Below are positions 1 through 11,746 of a stretch of 64,000 nucleotides of DNA, one piece after another. The first letter of the stretch is position 1. Each line of letters opens with the position of its first letter. This DNA comes from Sphagnum compactum (lineage: Eukaryota; Bryophyta; Sphagnopsida; Sphagnales). The stretch is taken from the NCBI GenBank assembly GCA_965153455.1, contig OZ234497.1, positions 9,734,001 through 9,798,000 of the forward strand, in the 5' to 3' direction. The position numbers were made by a program, and so were the translations under genes. The notes beneath the pieces are model-generated. The model had not been told where the DNA came from and did no database searches. It saw only the letters and a program-made list of their open reading frames with translations.

Positions 1-2265
1 GGGTTGAGAGGGCCTAAATACCGGCCGTGAAGGAAGAAGGATCAACCATTTTGCATGCATGGGTTTGTTGGCTTTTAACTTTTAACCTTAGGTGCTTACG
101 TTCTCCAACACAACTGATACCACCACCCCCCCCCCCCCTTTCCCAAACAAAAGTTATTCAGAGGTTGAATTTGGAGGTGTGATGAGTATGGTGAGATTCA
201 TTCCTGTGTCTGGTATGCAGCAGGCCATATAATAATTTACAATATCACTAGTCTTTCACGTGGTTTCAATAGGCCAGCTTCAAAGACTGATTGATTTAAA
301 GTGGTCTCTGATTTACAACATCATTATCTTTCAATCGGTCTTGAAGCTGGCCAGTCTATCAAAAACTAGCCATGTTGCAAGCTGGCCCATTGGCTTTTTG
401 CATTGGGTCTTTTATCAGATTTTTGTCGATTGTTTGCTTTTATTTTTTCTTTGGGTTGTGTCTAGTTGTGTTCTCATTTGCTTTGTACTTTGGATGAGTG
501 GGTTACCATCTTTGGTTTTTGTTTCAGGGTTTTTCTTCTTCTGACCTGGGCTAGTAGAGTTTTGAGACTAATACTCGTCATCCTTCCTAAGGATGTGGGT
601 ACATATGGAACATGAGTTGCAAGTCCGAGAACTTATGAAGGTGAATTCTTTACTTGAATGTGAAATATTTTTTAGGAAATAATTTGATGGTTGAAATGTA
701 TTATGTGTGTTCTAATGAATGTTGTAACCTTGTAACCTGCATCATGTAGGTACTACTCCATTATTATAAACCCCCTAGAAACTCAGAGCTTTCCAATCAT
801 ATAAGAGTGTGACAAGAGACATTATGGTTTGGCAAATTTCAACATGACAAACAAAACAAACCAACAAATTCCATTCCTTCATAGATAGATCCTATTCTTA
901 GGCTAAATCAAGGACTTTTTGAATTAACAGTTCCTCCTTTTTAATGATTAGGTAGTTCCAAGGCACGGTCATGCTTGGTGTTTCAAACTTGCAGCGAAAA
1001 TCAACTTAACATAACATGTCAACAAAGTACCGCAAATCACAATACTGCAGTTTTTTACACTGCAAGTTATGATCAACCTATTTACATTACTTTACCATAT
1101 TCACACATGATCTGAATTAGTAATTAACATTAGCAACTAGTCCACACCTACAAAGATAATCTTTCCCCTTTTTCCAAAGAATGAAAAAGAAATAAGAATA
1201 AACAAGAAGCTATGCTAAACATTGATTTAATTTGTTTTTATGGAAACTTTAATTACTTGTAATGTTTGGTTTTGAATTACACCTTTTAATCTTAATTATG
1301 TGGACTAGTGATTAATTTTAATATCCTTAACACGAGGTTAACAGTGAAGTTAACACCAGCTGTGGCCGTAGCTTAAGAGGCCTTACTCAAGAAGGTGAAG
1401 GTAACCAGAGTCGGTGCTGGTTTACCCTGGCCAAAAACCCTTGCTATTCCTTGGGTTGCCCCCATAATGATTTTTTTTCAGCATGCCCTAGTCCGTGTTT
1501 TACTAAAGTCATGAATAGCCCCAAGGCATGCCACGTTGGAGAAAGAACACAAACTTGTCAATACTGCCCCCAATACCTACCAAGCCCTTCCAGTTACCTA
1601 CTCTGGTTTGCAAAGCAGTTGGCCCTCTTCCTTCAATGTTGGTGAGAAAATGCTTTTCTTTTGTCCTACCCTGTTGTGTGGTTTGTGTTGTTGCTCTCGT
1701 GTTCATAACCATATTCTTCTATTATCTTTATGAGTTCAAAGATCATACTTAATGCTTTCTTGAGGAAGTGGCTTCCACATGGTTGGTTGCAAAAGGTGGG
1801 TCTTGCCTCTGTAGTTGGTCATGCATCATCCCAATGTGCTTCATTTCCTTCCCAATTCTCTATGGGTTTTGGCATATTGACATAAGTTTAAGCATTGTCC
1901 ATGTTATCCTTATTAAAATGAACCATAGTGAGCTTGATTTTCTTTTCAATATGTTTGTTGTTTGTTCTTTCCTCCTTCAATTGAAAGAAATGGGTTGGAA
2001 TCTGATGCTTGCCAATGTGTGAAAAAATCATCCGTATCAAAAAAGGAATCAAACAACATTGTGGATACATCCATAAGACATTAAACACATTTCGTTATAC
2101 ATCAAACCTTCTACATCATTAAAACCCAATTAGACTGTTTTCTTGATGAAAACACATCACTTAATTCATGAATGAATAATTTCAGAAGAAAGAAGATTTT
2201 CAGGGCAAAACGTGGCCTGAAACTAAGACTATCTCAAGTGATGAATCCCCAAAATATTTATTCAA
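1..2265. other. AT-rich intergenic DNA, no gene recognised
   Basis: No reading frame here resembles a known protein and the open frames are short and of low complexity. A 13-nt poly-C run lies at 126-138. The rest is unremarkable AT-rich sequence. Confidence 0.6.
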
Positions 2266-2297
2266 GTCTCTCTCTCTCTCTCTCTATCTATATATAG
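2266..2297. repeat. (CT)n microsatellite running into a short TA tract
   Basis: About ten CT dinucleotides are followed by a TATATA tract, directly upstream of a coding-like stretch. Confidence 0.8.
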
Positions 2298-2637
2298 GGG
2301 AAGGTGTTGCTATCAGTGCTGTCGCTCAATGTCTTAGGCAGAAAGGCATTGACAACAATGCCTGCCCTTGCATAACAACCAAGGCACAATCTGATGTTGC
2401 AAATTGCCTTGTGCCCCAACCATCCAGAGCTTACATGTAAGATCTCTATACGAAGCCTGAATGGATGAAATTGCACTCTATATGGTGCCCTCAAATTGCA
2501 CTCCTCTCCTCCCCTCCCCTGAGATTGTATGTTTTGAGGAAGGCTCTGCCCCTGTTAGGGCATTACATGTTAATGGAACTGAGGATAACACCTTCCCTGG
2601 AATAACAACGGAGGAGGACCATCACATCTACGTTTAA
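2297..2637 (+). pseudogene. Coding-like fragment of an unidentified protein
   Basis: I do not recognise this protein. The frame from 2297 reads like real coding sequence (begins GEGVAISAVAQCLRQKG, later DLYTKPEWMKLHSIW) with amino-acid usage unlike the surrounding AT-rich DNA. It is broken by TAA at 2438-2440. After roughly 2525 a different frame reads more like protein (VNGTEDNTFPGITTEEDHH) and ends at TAA 2635-2637, which suggests a frameshift and the natural C-terminus of a decayed gene. No start codon or upstream exon was found. Confidence 0.3.
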
Positions 2638-2872
2638 AATGTTTTGAGACAAATGGTCAAGGTTCATCCCAGCCTAACAAAACAAAAATGGTTTCAAGGT
2701 TTTATATTTTCTAGACCCACTTCCACAAATCGACAACATGTATTGGGACTAGGAGTACAGCCATCACCCATATGTCTTTTTATCTTTTGCCCTCTCATAC
2801 TTATGATTAATGCCAACAATACAGCACAATGATAATTTGGCCACCAAGTTTGTGCACTCTAATGGCAATGAT

Positions 2873-5800
2873 TAGGCCTCGGCAAGGTAAGGTAGACAAC
2901 CGGTTGTTACCCGGTAAAACGGTAAAAGTTAGTGGTAAAGGGTGAAGGGAAGGCAACAGGTAAGGTAGCGGGTAGAGTAAAGGTAAAGTCGAACGGATTA
3001 CTCAATTACCCGGTAAATTGTAATTATAAGTAACTGGATAAATTATTTATTATGGCCCCAGTGCCTTAACGGAGTCCGTCGTCAGTCCGCACAGAGTCCG
3101 CCGTCAGCATTGGTGTTTTGCTGCAATATATTTTATATTTTCAGTGAAGATGCCGGTAGACAAGAAGAAGAGCTATGATTTAAACTAAATTTCATGAGTT
3201 TTGGTTGGGAATCGCGTCGACCGTTCTGTTTTTGTGCGTTGCAAGCTGCAGCTCCTCCGCGTAATATGCTTTTTGGCGCTTCTTGAGCAAGCCTTGGCAG
3301 CGTCACACATAAATAGGTGGTTCCAAGAGTGGAACCTGGCTATGAGATCCTTGATCTTTCTCTGGTTTGTCTGCAGTAGGTACCTCTTTTGACTTTTTCC
3401 TCAGTACAAATTTGAAATGCAAGCGTTCTTGAAGTTTTGTGACGCTGCAGGAAGTAAGTTTCGGTCAATAGCAAAGAGGTTGCGTCTGGGAGTGATTGAA
3501 AGGGGAGTCATGAAGCTCATGAGAATGTATCATCTATACACCAGCGATTCAACTTTCAAGTGCATCTCCTTCTGCATTTAAGGTCGCTATCTGTTCTTGC
3601 GACTCAGGCCTGAGTCCACCACAGAGTCCACCCAACCACGGTCTTCCGCTGCGGCATTGAGGGAGCTACAAAGTACAATGTCGAGCAACGGTGATCCTGT
3701 TGTGAGCGTGGTCGTCGCCGAGGATGCTGCTGTCGTCGTTGCCTCCGACGACAGCGACGGTGACATGCAGGCGGCTGTGCATTATGTCGCCAAGTCAAAG
3801 CGGAAGCGCCAAAAACACCAGTTTCCGTGGGAGTAAGTCAAGGATTGGCAGGATGGCGACTCCGCCAAGCATTGCGGAAAGCGCCAATGCACGGTGTGTC
3901 GCAAGTGGTATTCCGGATCGACCAATGCGTCGGGCTGGAAAGCCCACATGAAGAGCGCGCACGGCATCACTGGTAGCGACACCGCGTCGTCCGCCCCGTC
4001 CGGCAATGTCATGTTCCAGTCGACGCTCAGCAGCTAGCCCGTGTTTCCAGAGCCCGTTCTGCGCAATTACGATAATGTCGTCGTGGACTACGTCGTCGAA
4101 GGTGGCGTCACCCTACGCGCGGCTGGTGGCGTTCGTTTCAAGAAGTTCGTTGTCTCGCTAACGAACGGATACAAGCCGCCGTCAACTCGAACGATCCTAC
4201 GACGAATCGTCGAGCTGTACCGCATCTTGGAACCATTGCTGGCGACATTTCTGTGCAGCCTGGACATCGCCATCTCCCTGACGCTGGACGGCTGGTCAAA
4301 CCGCAACTTGAAGGGCTTCTACATTGTCACCGCGCATTGGGTCGACGTCGCTTCTCTGACCAACAAGAGCATTCTCCTGACAATCCTTGACGTCAAGTGC
4401 GGGACTGGCGTTAGCAAGCGAGTCGGGGCTGCCCTGTTCAAGTACCTGAAGCGCTTGGGCCGGAATGTTGTGACGCGCGTGCTCAACGTCGTTAGTGACA
4501 ATGGGTCAGACGCAACGGCTGTTGTCGCGCGGCTCTTCCACCTGGTCAATACCTTCATCGGCTACGAGCAGATGCGCAAGGTCAACCACGTCTGGTGCGT
4601 TGACCACTCTGTCCAGCTTGCTGTGCTCAAGGTGTTGACGTTCATTAAGGAGCCCACCGAGCAGCTGCGGGATGCGCTAATCAAAATCTGCTGCAGCAAA
4701 GTCATGCGGCAGCAGTATCGCGTCGAAGCCGCGGCAACTAGGCTTACTAGCAAGGAGCCGCCGCACCAGGATTCGCCCACGCGCTGGAACTCGACTCACG
4801 AGATGTGCGCCGACGCTTCTGGCAAGCGCGTCGTTTTGGACAGCATCATGGACCAGTACGCAGCCGACATTGGCCACGGCACTCTCTCTGACCTGGAATG
4901 GCATGCCATTGACGACGTGTCGACGTTCCTTCGCGCGCCGCGCCATGTCATGGAGAGCCTCGCGGCCGATCACAAGCTGACGCTCGACCTGGTGCCGATG
5001 TCCATCTCTCTGCTCCTGAAGCACTGCGATGACAGCGAGTAGCAGGTGCAGGAGATTGACAGCAAGCTGACGGCGGTCAGAATGAAGGCGAAACTCGAAA
5101 AGTACAAGAACAAGCTGGTGCAGGAACTGGCGATCATTGCGGCGTACTTGAACCCATAGATCCCCAAGCCGACCGACTCGACGAAGCTGAAGCTCGTCGT
5201 CGATCTCGTCCGCAATTCGCTGCAGCGCCGCTACTCGGTCGAGGTGAGCTCTCGCCAGAGCATTGAGCAGGAAGCGGCCAGTAACTCGCTTTTCGCCGCG
5301 ATGTTTCAGCCGCAGTGCAGTGTCGGTGGCAATGGCGACGAGGTCGACTAGTATTTGTCGATCGGCGTCATCGAGTCATTGGGGTTCATCGACGTCTTGT
5401 CGTGGTGGTCGGCCCGGAAGGAATCGCTACCGGGCCACTACCAGATGGCCATGGACTACCACGGAACGCCAACAATGTTGACGCCATCAGAGAGGGTCAA
5501 CAGCGCCGCCGGTCGCGAATTCACATGCACCCAGCAGTCGCTATCGTCGTCGGTGTTCATCATGACAATGTGCCTGCGTTCGTGGATGAATGTCGGTATC
5601 CTCAAAGTGTCGATGAATCGAGCGCAGGCGGCGGCTGCCCTCGGACAGGACGGTGCCAACAACGTGGAGACGGTCATCCAGGAGCTTCAGGAGGAGCAGG
5701 AGGACTGGGACGAGGAGATCCTCGACGATGGTGTCATTCAGATGCCCCACAACCAGTTCGCCGAGCTGGTCTTTGAGGCTAGCCTTGATCTTTGAATAAA

Positions 5801-5972
5801 GTGTCCCACGGAATACGATTCGAACATTTTACCGGGTAATTACTCGGATGAAGGGGTAGGGAAAGGTAAAGGTAAAGGTACGCATGGGCGAATGGGGTAA
5901 GGATAATGGTAAGGTAAAGGTAGGAGACAATGTATTACCCGTTAACCTTTTACCCTACCTTGCCGAGGCTTA
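2873..5972 (+). mobile_element. Complete hAT transposon (hAT-1), 3.1 kb
   Basis: The ends are imperfect terminal inverted repeats: TAGGCCTCGGCAAGGTA at the left, and the complement of TAAGCCTCGGCAAGGTA at the right. The element is flanked by a perfect 8-bp duplication GCAATGAT (2865-2872 and 5973-5980), the size expected for hAT elements. Subterminal DNA on both sides is full of short GGTAAAG and ACCGGTAA-like motifs, plausible transposase-binding sites. The interior (about 3.6-5.8 kb) is strongly GC-rich against AT-rich flanks. It holds one long transposase frame on the plus strand with internal stops, so the copy is non-autonomous now. Confidence 0.93.
3678..5795 (+). pseudogene. hAT transposase with BED zinc finger, five in-frame stops
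   Basis: A single frame of 706 codons runs from ATG 3678 to TGA 5793-5795 without a frameshift. A BED-type zinc finger lies near residues 65-95 (CTVC, then HMKSAH). The RNase H-like core follows, with LDGWSNRNLKGFY and NVVSDNGSDAT, and the C-terminal hAT dimerisation region has SWWSARKESLPGHY followed by SER. Internal stops are TAA 3834, TAG 4035, TAG 5040, TAG 5157 and TAG 5349. Each sits where Gln would read naturally. Codon third positions are mostly G/C, unlike the host DNA around it. From memory the protein resembles hAT transposases of oomycetes more than typical plant Ac-like ones; this needs a search. Confidence 0.88.
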
Positions 5973-6408
5973 GCAATGATGCCACCAACCGGCCAAGAAT
6001 TCAATTCAATGAACTTTGCGCTTGCAATCTCATCATAAAGCAACAGGGTACTCAGAAAGGGGAGGGCTGGTTGAGGTGACAAGAACTCAAGAGATAGATG
6101 TTCCTATCAACTTTTTTGGCATGTTCCCAATGTTCTTAACAATGGTCCCATATGAGATATTCTCCTTGACTTTGTTATGAAGTCACAAGATTTCCATCGT
6201 TTCAAGTGTCCAAGACTAAGCATTCTATGATTGGTGACATCTTTGAGGAGGAAGTCTTGCATGTTGCATCTTTCTCAAAACTCATCTTGAAGAAGCGCCA
6301 ATTTTAGGTGTGTCATCACCTGAAGAAAAGGTTTTTTATTCATTCCCATTGCCACGAGAGAGAGAGAGAGAGTGTGTGTACAAGTATTGTCTTGTCAAAC
6401 TTCCAGTT

Positions 6409-6508
6409 ATCAACAATAAAGCACAATGACATTCTTGCCACCAAGTTCAGTCACTCTAGTGGCAATAATGTCACCAACCATTTGCCAACAACTCAATGAA
6501 CTTGCAAC
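6409..6508. repeat. Direct duplicate of the hAT-1 target sequence (natural empty site)
   Basis: This stretch matches the DNA on both sides of hAT-1: 2822-2872 on the left (acaatgat, ttggccaccaagt, gcactctaatggcaatgat) joined to 5981-6028 on the right (gccaccaacc, caatgaact). It lacks the 3.1-kb element and has one copy of the target octamer region (GCAATAAT). A local duplication therefore predates the hAT insertion and serves as an internal empty-site control. Confidence 0.75.
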
Positions 6509-6510
6509 AT

Positions 6511-6529
6511 CCCCCCCCCCCCCCCCCCC
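6511..6529. repeat. Poly-C homopolymer, 19 nt
   Basis: Nineteen consecutive C lie directly after the empty-site duplicate. It is the longest of five long C/G runs in the window. Confidence 0.9.
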
Positions 6530-6716
6530 ACCAAAAGAACATACCTATATGTACTTGAAAACAATTGGCTGTTTAGTGGAGCACAAGAACAAAAATACTT
6601 GGGCATGTTCATAAGAACTCCAAAGGTAATATTCTCATGTGCATTTATTATGTTCCCACGCTTTCCTTACAATGTTCCCAACAGTAGAACCCTCCCAAGT
6701 CCTGTGTTATATGTAA

Positions 6717-6817
6717 GGTAAAGCACAAGGCTGAGGGCATTACCAAAATAGGGCCCATGTGAGGTGGCAGTGTAGTGCTGCCTGATTTTCATAATGCCCT
6801 TACCCATGTGCTTTACC
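6717..6817. mobile_element. MITE-like short inverted-repeat element, about 100 bp
   Basis: The ends are inverted (GGTAAAGCACA versus TGTGCTTTACC) and the complementarity continues inward (GGGCATTA versus TAATGCCC). There is no coding capacity. Related but more degenerate sequence occurs at about 7775-7890. No convincing target-site duplication was seen, so the class is open. Confidence 0.5.
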
Positions 6818-8060
6818 AAGCATAAAGAGCAACTTTGCATTTTATTTTATTTTTCCATGATACCCAGAAAGGGAAAAAAAAATTTACAAAAATGGAATGC
6901 CCACATGAGCAGAACTTTTCGTTTACTGAAATGCCCAGATATGCAAGGTGCTCGCTAGATACACTAGAGAAATCAGAGGTGGTCTTTATGTTACGCAAGC
7001 AGTAGTTAGTGAAATGGAGAGGAAGGTTTACATTTTTTGGAAGCTTGTAGAAGCATTTGTTATTGTGAAACAGTTCAAGTTCCCATCATCATCAAAATAC
7101 AAGGGACTCTGGATGCACGCATGAATTGAACTGAGTTTAAGCCACATTGTTCTATACAGCACAAAATATGATGTGTTCCCATGTAAATTGTTGACTACCT
7201 ACCTATTAATCTTCTTCAATTCTGAAACTCATGTGATCCGAGTCCAATCTTTATTGGAAAGGAGCCTAAGTATAAAAGGTAAGTGGTAAAGGTGGCATCA
7301 AACATGGTATCAAAAAACAGGTCGATGATGCCATTTTGTGGCCCCCAATTGCAGACTCGGTGTACATAGATTCTCTCGTCATGTTTGGATTCCATGCCAG
7401 CTCCAAGTGATGACAAGACTGATACAGGAGAGATCAAACTCCAAATGTGCTTTCATGGTCGGTGCCTTGACTGATTGTTGACATGAACAAAAGAATTTGG
7501 TGTGGGATTTCTGCAGGCTAGGTATGGACCCCTCGGGTCCAAAGTAGTTTAGGCTCCATTATAGTATATAGATGATGCACAATTGGTTCAGGTCCACCTC
7601 CAGTCATGCAAGTTCCATTCTCTGTTTAGCTGTTCTGGTGGACTTGGTATTTCCAAACTTGAAAGATCAACCAATGGGTGTCATATGCCCAACAAAGATC
7701 AACAAGTGTGTTTTTGTATACTATGGAAGGCACTGACCCTAAACCCTAAACCCTTTTCTACAATGAGATTATTATGTGTAAGGTAATGCCTGAGGCCATG
7801 GGCAAGGGCGTTTACATGGCATACAAATCAACATTGTTTTTGCAATTTCTCTCATGATACCCAAAGGGTATCACAGAAAAATAAAATGAATTAGCATATC
7901 AATATTATTATTTAAATAATTAACTTAAAGTATTAGTATTTATTATCTGTTAATATAATACATGTAACCCTATTATAACTTTACACTACCTTTAATATAC
8001 ACTTAATGAAATCCTAATATCAAAGTTATTTAGCCTTAATAATATAAACCTTGAATATAT
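6818..8060. other. Gene-free stretch with small motifs
   Basis: No protein or RNA gene is recognised. It holds a short interstitial telomere-type motif CCCTAAACCCTAAACCC (7737-7753) and a palindrome TGATACCC-AAA-GGGTATCA (7855-7873). TGATACCC/GGGTATCA words recur near 6858, 15240 and 33775-33870, so they may mark one MITE family. Confidence 0.5.
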
Positions 8061-8785
8061 ATATACTAGTGGTACCCGTGACCTTCGGACACCCGTGGCT
8101 ACGCCACTCCAGCCACCCCGAACGCTCTGTTTGGTCGCCATAATAAATTTTCTCAAAATAACACTCGTGGGTCCCACCTTAAGCCATTTATATCCCCACA
8201 GATAAAAACAATATTGTGACTTAGCACAGTGGTCCCGACCGACGTTGTGTGGGTATCAGAACCAGCCGTGTGTACCCTCAAGTTATCAGTCCGGGTATTT
8301 ACTCCCTTACTCGACGGGGGTGAGAAAACCCAAAACCCTGGTTCTGACATTTTGAACCTTGGTTCTCGAAAGTTTTGGAAATTTTCGAAAACACGCTCCT
8401 TTATATAACCGTCGGTTCTTTCGGTAGGTGGGGGGGGGGGGGGAGGGGAAGGTTTTTATATCCGCCTCTAGTGCGGTGGGAGAGGGATGCGATCCGACCG
8501 TCATTCCTTCCCTTCGGACGGCTACGATGCTTTGTGGAGATCAGGTCCTAGTTTGTACACCTGCGGAAACCGTGGTGGTCGCCCGCTGCTTCACCGGCCT
8601 CTCCCTCCCCCACCCCCCAAAACCCTCGTCAAAGACAGACGGTCAGCTACGGCCGGTTCTGCCATAGTGTTAAAACATATAAAATGCTTTTGCAGCAGAA
8701 TCGGCCTGGCAGAGACTATTAACGGGTCGGAACGCCCTGTCACAGACAGACGGACAAGTGAATTAATATATAAGATATATATATA
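8061..8785. mobile_element. GC-rich non-autonomous element of uncertain class
   Basis: A compact GC-rich block sits between AT-rich flanks with TATATA tracts at both borders. The left border reads ATATACTAGTGGTACCCGTG and the right part carries CACAGACAGACGGACAAGTG followed by AT-rich DNA. Such borders recall short Helitron-like or retroposon elements, but I found neither terminal inverted repeats nor a clear target duplication. Open frames inside are short and match nothing I know. A 14-nt G run lies at 8430-8443. Confidence 0.35.
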
Positions 8786-9233
8786 GTTTTATGTATGATT
8801 AATATATTTTAATATGTTATAAATATGAACTACATATAACTTCAATACACTCATTACACATAACCCCATTACACACATGTACATCTTAATATACCTCCAA
8901 TAAAAAATTTAATACATTTAATACATTTTTTATACCCAAAAGGTTGAAATTAATTTTGGTCACATTTGTGATTAATGGACCATGAAAGGCCTTCTAGGAG
9001 AAAGTATTGGTAAAAATCATCATGTTGAAAGAATGAATAAGGCCAATAGTCACAAAGGTGAACAAAAAAATTAGTAATTTGATTTATAATTGCAAATGTC
9101 ATCACTATCAGTTGCAAGTGACTATTAATCACATGTGGTCACAAATGGAGTGATTGAATTTTGACCTATTTTCACTAGTGAGAGAAGTCAAAATACAATT
9201 CGATCCTATCATGTTTGAGGAAGAAAATGATCA
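8786..9233. other. AT-rich spacer, no gene recognised
   Basis: Very AT-rich DNA between two GC-rich elements. I see no coding or structural signal. Confidence 0.6.
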
Positions 9234-9360
9234 ACTATGATCAGGCCTGTCTAGTTTAGGCGGGCGCCTATATTACCTAAATTAGATTGATTTAGTCGCA
9301 TCGAGAGACCTTAGTTTAGGCGGTGTGTCAATGTAAGCTTTATTAAGCGTTTAGAGTGCC

Positions 9361-9419
9361 AATCAGGGCTCGAACTGCTCAATGAATGTAAATCAGGGCT
9401 CGAACTGTTCAATGAACAT
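9361..9419. repeat. 30-bp tandem duplication inside the left end of hAT-2
   Basis: Two adjacent copies of AATCAGGGCTCGAACTG plus tail, differing at two or three bases, lie just beyond the transposase stop. A similar 31-bp duplication lies near the other end (11686-11746). Confidence 0.85.
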
Positions 9420-9422
9420 CCA

Positions 9423-11669
9423 CTACTTCACCTGCAGCACGCCCTCCAACTCGAAGTTTGACAGGCTCTTGCGAAATGCATCCTTCTCCCAACCCAGAAT
9501 CGAGAAGTCAGACTCAACCGTGTTGGTCCCAGGAAACAGGGTCGCAATCACACCACAGAACTCCATCAGGTTTGGGAATCGGCGACCGAGTAGACTCCAC
9601 CCATCCTTGAAGGCTGATTGATTCAACAGCGCATCGATGCTCTGCTTGAAGACTTGCTCAGTCCAGTAAGCATGGAGCAGCTGCTTGTGCTCGTCGGCGA
9701 TAGTGTCGATATGCTCACTCGAATAACGCTGCTCCAATCGGTAGTTGTAACGGCACATCTTGCGAATAAACTTGGCAGCGGATAATTTGACGAGCTCGTG
9801 CGGTAACATTGGTGGGAAGGAAGACGGATCGGCCAGCGGGTTGTTGTTCTCACTGCGATAGGCGGACAACTCGGAGATACGATCGCAAGCGATGACATAA
9901 ATAGAAGCGATGTTGTTGAAGAGCTCGCTTCGCTGGCCTTCATCGGCTTCGTCAATAATAGAATTAACCCAGGAAGCCAGGCCGCTGACAAACTCACGGA
10001 CAGAAGACAATGGAACTGCATAGCAGTCGCTAATGACGTGACTCGATGCATCGAGATTCGCAATCGCTTCAGCAGTGAGCGGCCCAGTGACGCCAACATC
10101 CTCCATGAGAGAGGCGACGAGACCAACCAGGGCAGCTTGCTCTTGATCCAACAGCGTCGTCAATCCCTGAATCGTGCGAAACGTGATTGCCGTCCTGCAG
10201 TTAAAGTGATGCATGGCAAGCAGAGACACCCACCATAGGCGACGTGGAGCGGAAGGTGGCTGCTTAGACTCGATATGCACAAGCAACTGTGGCCGATGAA
10301 TCTTGAACCACTTAATGACCTTCTCCGTGGATAGTTAGCGATTGACGACACGAGGGCACGTTGTCTTGATATCCGCGATTAGATTCAGCTGTCGTGTCAA
10401 GTGGGTGATAAATCCGGTCATGATAGTAAAAAAACGTTCCTTCACGATAGTGTCCATGATGTGTTCCATAACGAGATCTAATTGATGCACTCCACACCAA
10501 ATTCGAGTCAGAAGGCACTCGTTGTGCATCGCGTTGCTGAGGCGAGTGACAACACCAGAAACACGGCCAGTCATGTTGCGGGCTCCATCAGAAGACACAC
10601 CAAGTAGATGAACCTTCCAACTGGGGCGAAGAACGTCCAAGAAAGATACAACCATCTGGAACATGACCTCGCCAGTGTGCCAATCGAACATTGGAAGCGC
10701 AACCGCATGCAGGTTAACAATGTAATAGAAGGCCGACATGAAGATTCGAAAGCGCACATCGAGATACGAGGTGCTTTGATGAGTTGCAGAGTCCAGCGTA
10801 ATTGAAAATGCCCATGCACGGCGCAGATGGTGAGCAATGCGTTGCAGGTTGACAGCACACACAACTCTGATGTAGTTGGCGACATCATGGCGAGAGCAAG
10901 CACGCAGAACAGGGTTGTGCAGCACATCGTACGTGCAGCTCAATATGTTGGACGCCAACCGAAAAGACGCGCCGCATGACACGTATCGGACAGATAACTG
11001 GAATATAGTAGTTTTCGACTTCGGGATAGTGACCGAGTAAGAATAATTAGCATTGCCTTCCTCCTCCTCCTCCTCATGCTGATCCACGCGCTAAAATAAT
11101 GATAGCGTTTGCTCTTTTGCTAATGTTGCCTTTTGAATACGTTGGCAAAGTACAGCATCCCGCTCAGCGTCACTGCCGAATGCAGGATCATTCTCCTCCG
11201 CATCACTGTCCGCATCGCTGTCGACAATGTCAGCAGGGTCAAACATCATGCTGCGTACGATCACATCCACGATGTCCTTCTCGATGTCGAATACGATTTG
11301 ATGCTCAGCGCCAAGAGATGAAGACGGGAAGTGCGCCTTAATATAATTTCTGAACGTTACTGGGACATCGTCAATGAATGCTTGGCACTCAACAATCGAA
11401 TCGAGTCGCTTCTACTCGGCCCATTTCGTTGGGTGCTGACCGCTAACATGACTTTCAATGTTGTCGTAGCGGAAGGGGCGCATCCATCCCTGAACAGCGG
11501 TCGAAGCCTGGCGCTTCGCGCCAACCTTTTCTTCACGGCCAAAAGCAATACAGAAACGACATTGTAGTCCAGTGACCTGCGGCCCACCATTCGCCGCCCT
11601 GGTGGACACCCTCAAACCCAAGCGGACGTCGTTGTCCTTCACATACTCAGAAGCACAATTAGAATTCAT
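9423..11669 (-). pseudogene. hAT-2 transposase, one frame with three TAR stops
   Basis: The frame runs from ATG 11667-11669 to the stop at 9423, about 749 codons, with no frameshift. Near the N-terminus is a BED-like zinc finger (CRFC, then H-x4-H in ESHVSGQH). An acidic linker (DADSDAEEND) and an E-rich run follow, then the transposase core (GVSSDGARNMTGR, WCGVHQLDLVMEH). The C-terminal dimerisation region is PGTNTVESDFSILGWEKD. Stops are TAG 11412-11414, TAG 11091-11093 and TAA 10335-10337, all at Gln-compatible places (AE*KRL, LF*RVD, NR*LST). From memory the C-terminal half resembles uncharacterised transposase-like proteins of oomycetes. Confidence 0.85.
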
Positions 11670-11685
11670 AAAATGGAGTAGAATG

Positions 11686-11746
11686 ACGTAGAACAGCAAG
11701 CAATGGCGCTTATACAACGTAGAACAGTAAGCAATGGCGCTTATTG
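11686..11746. repeat. 31-bp tandem duplication inside the right end of hAT-2
   Basis: Two adjacent copies beginning ACGTAGAACAG lie just upstream of the transposase ATG. They could be subterminal binding repeats or a leader duplication. Confidence 0.8.

Noticed and set aside
4677-5024. 115-codon minus-strand frame in hAT-1 and other antisense frames in the GC-rich elements
   Set aside because: High G+C lengthens random open frames; these lie opposite the transposase and match nothing.
3834-5351. Introns removing the stops in the hAT-1 transposase
   Set aside because: The sequence around each stop stays in the same frame and codes for expected conserved transposase sequence on both sides, leaving no room for introns.
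7737-7753. Telomere end or telomerase-healed break
   Set aside because: Only about two plant-type telomere units are present, and such short motifs are common in plant DNA.
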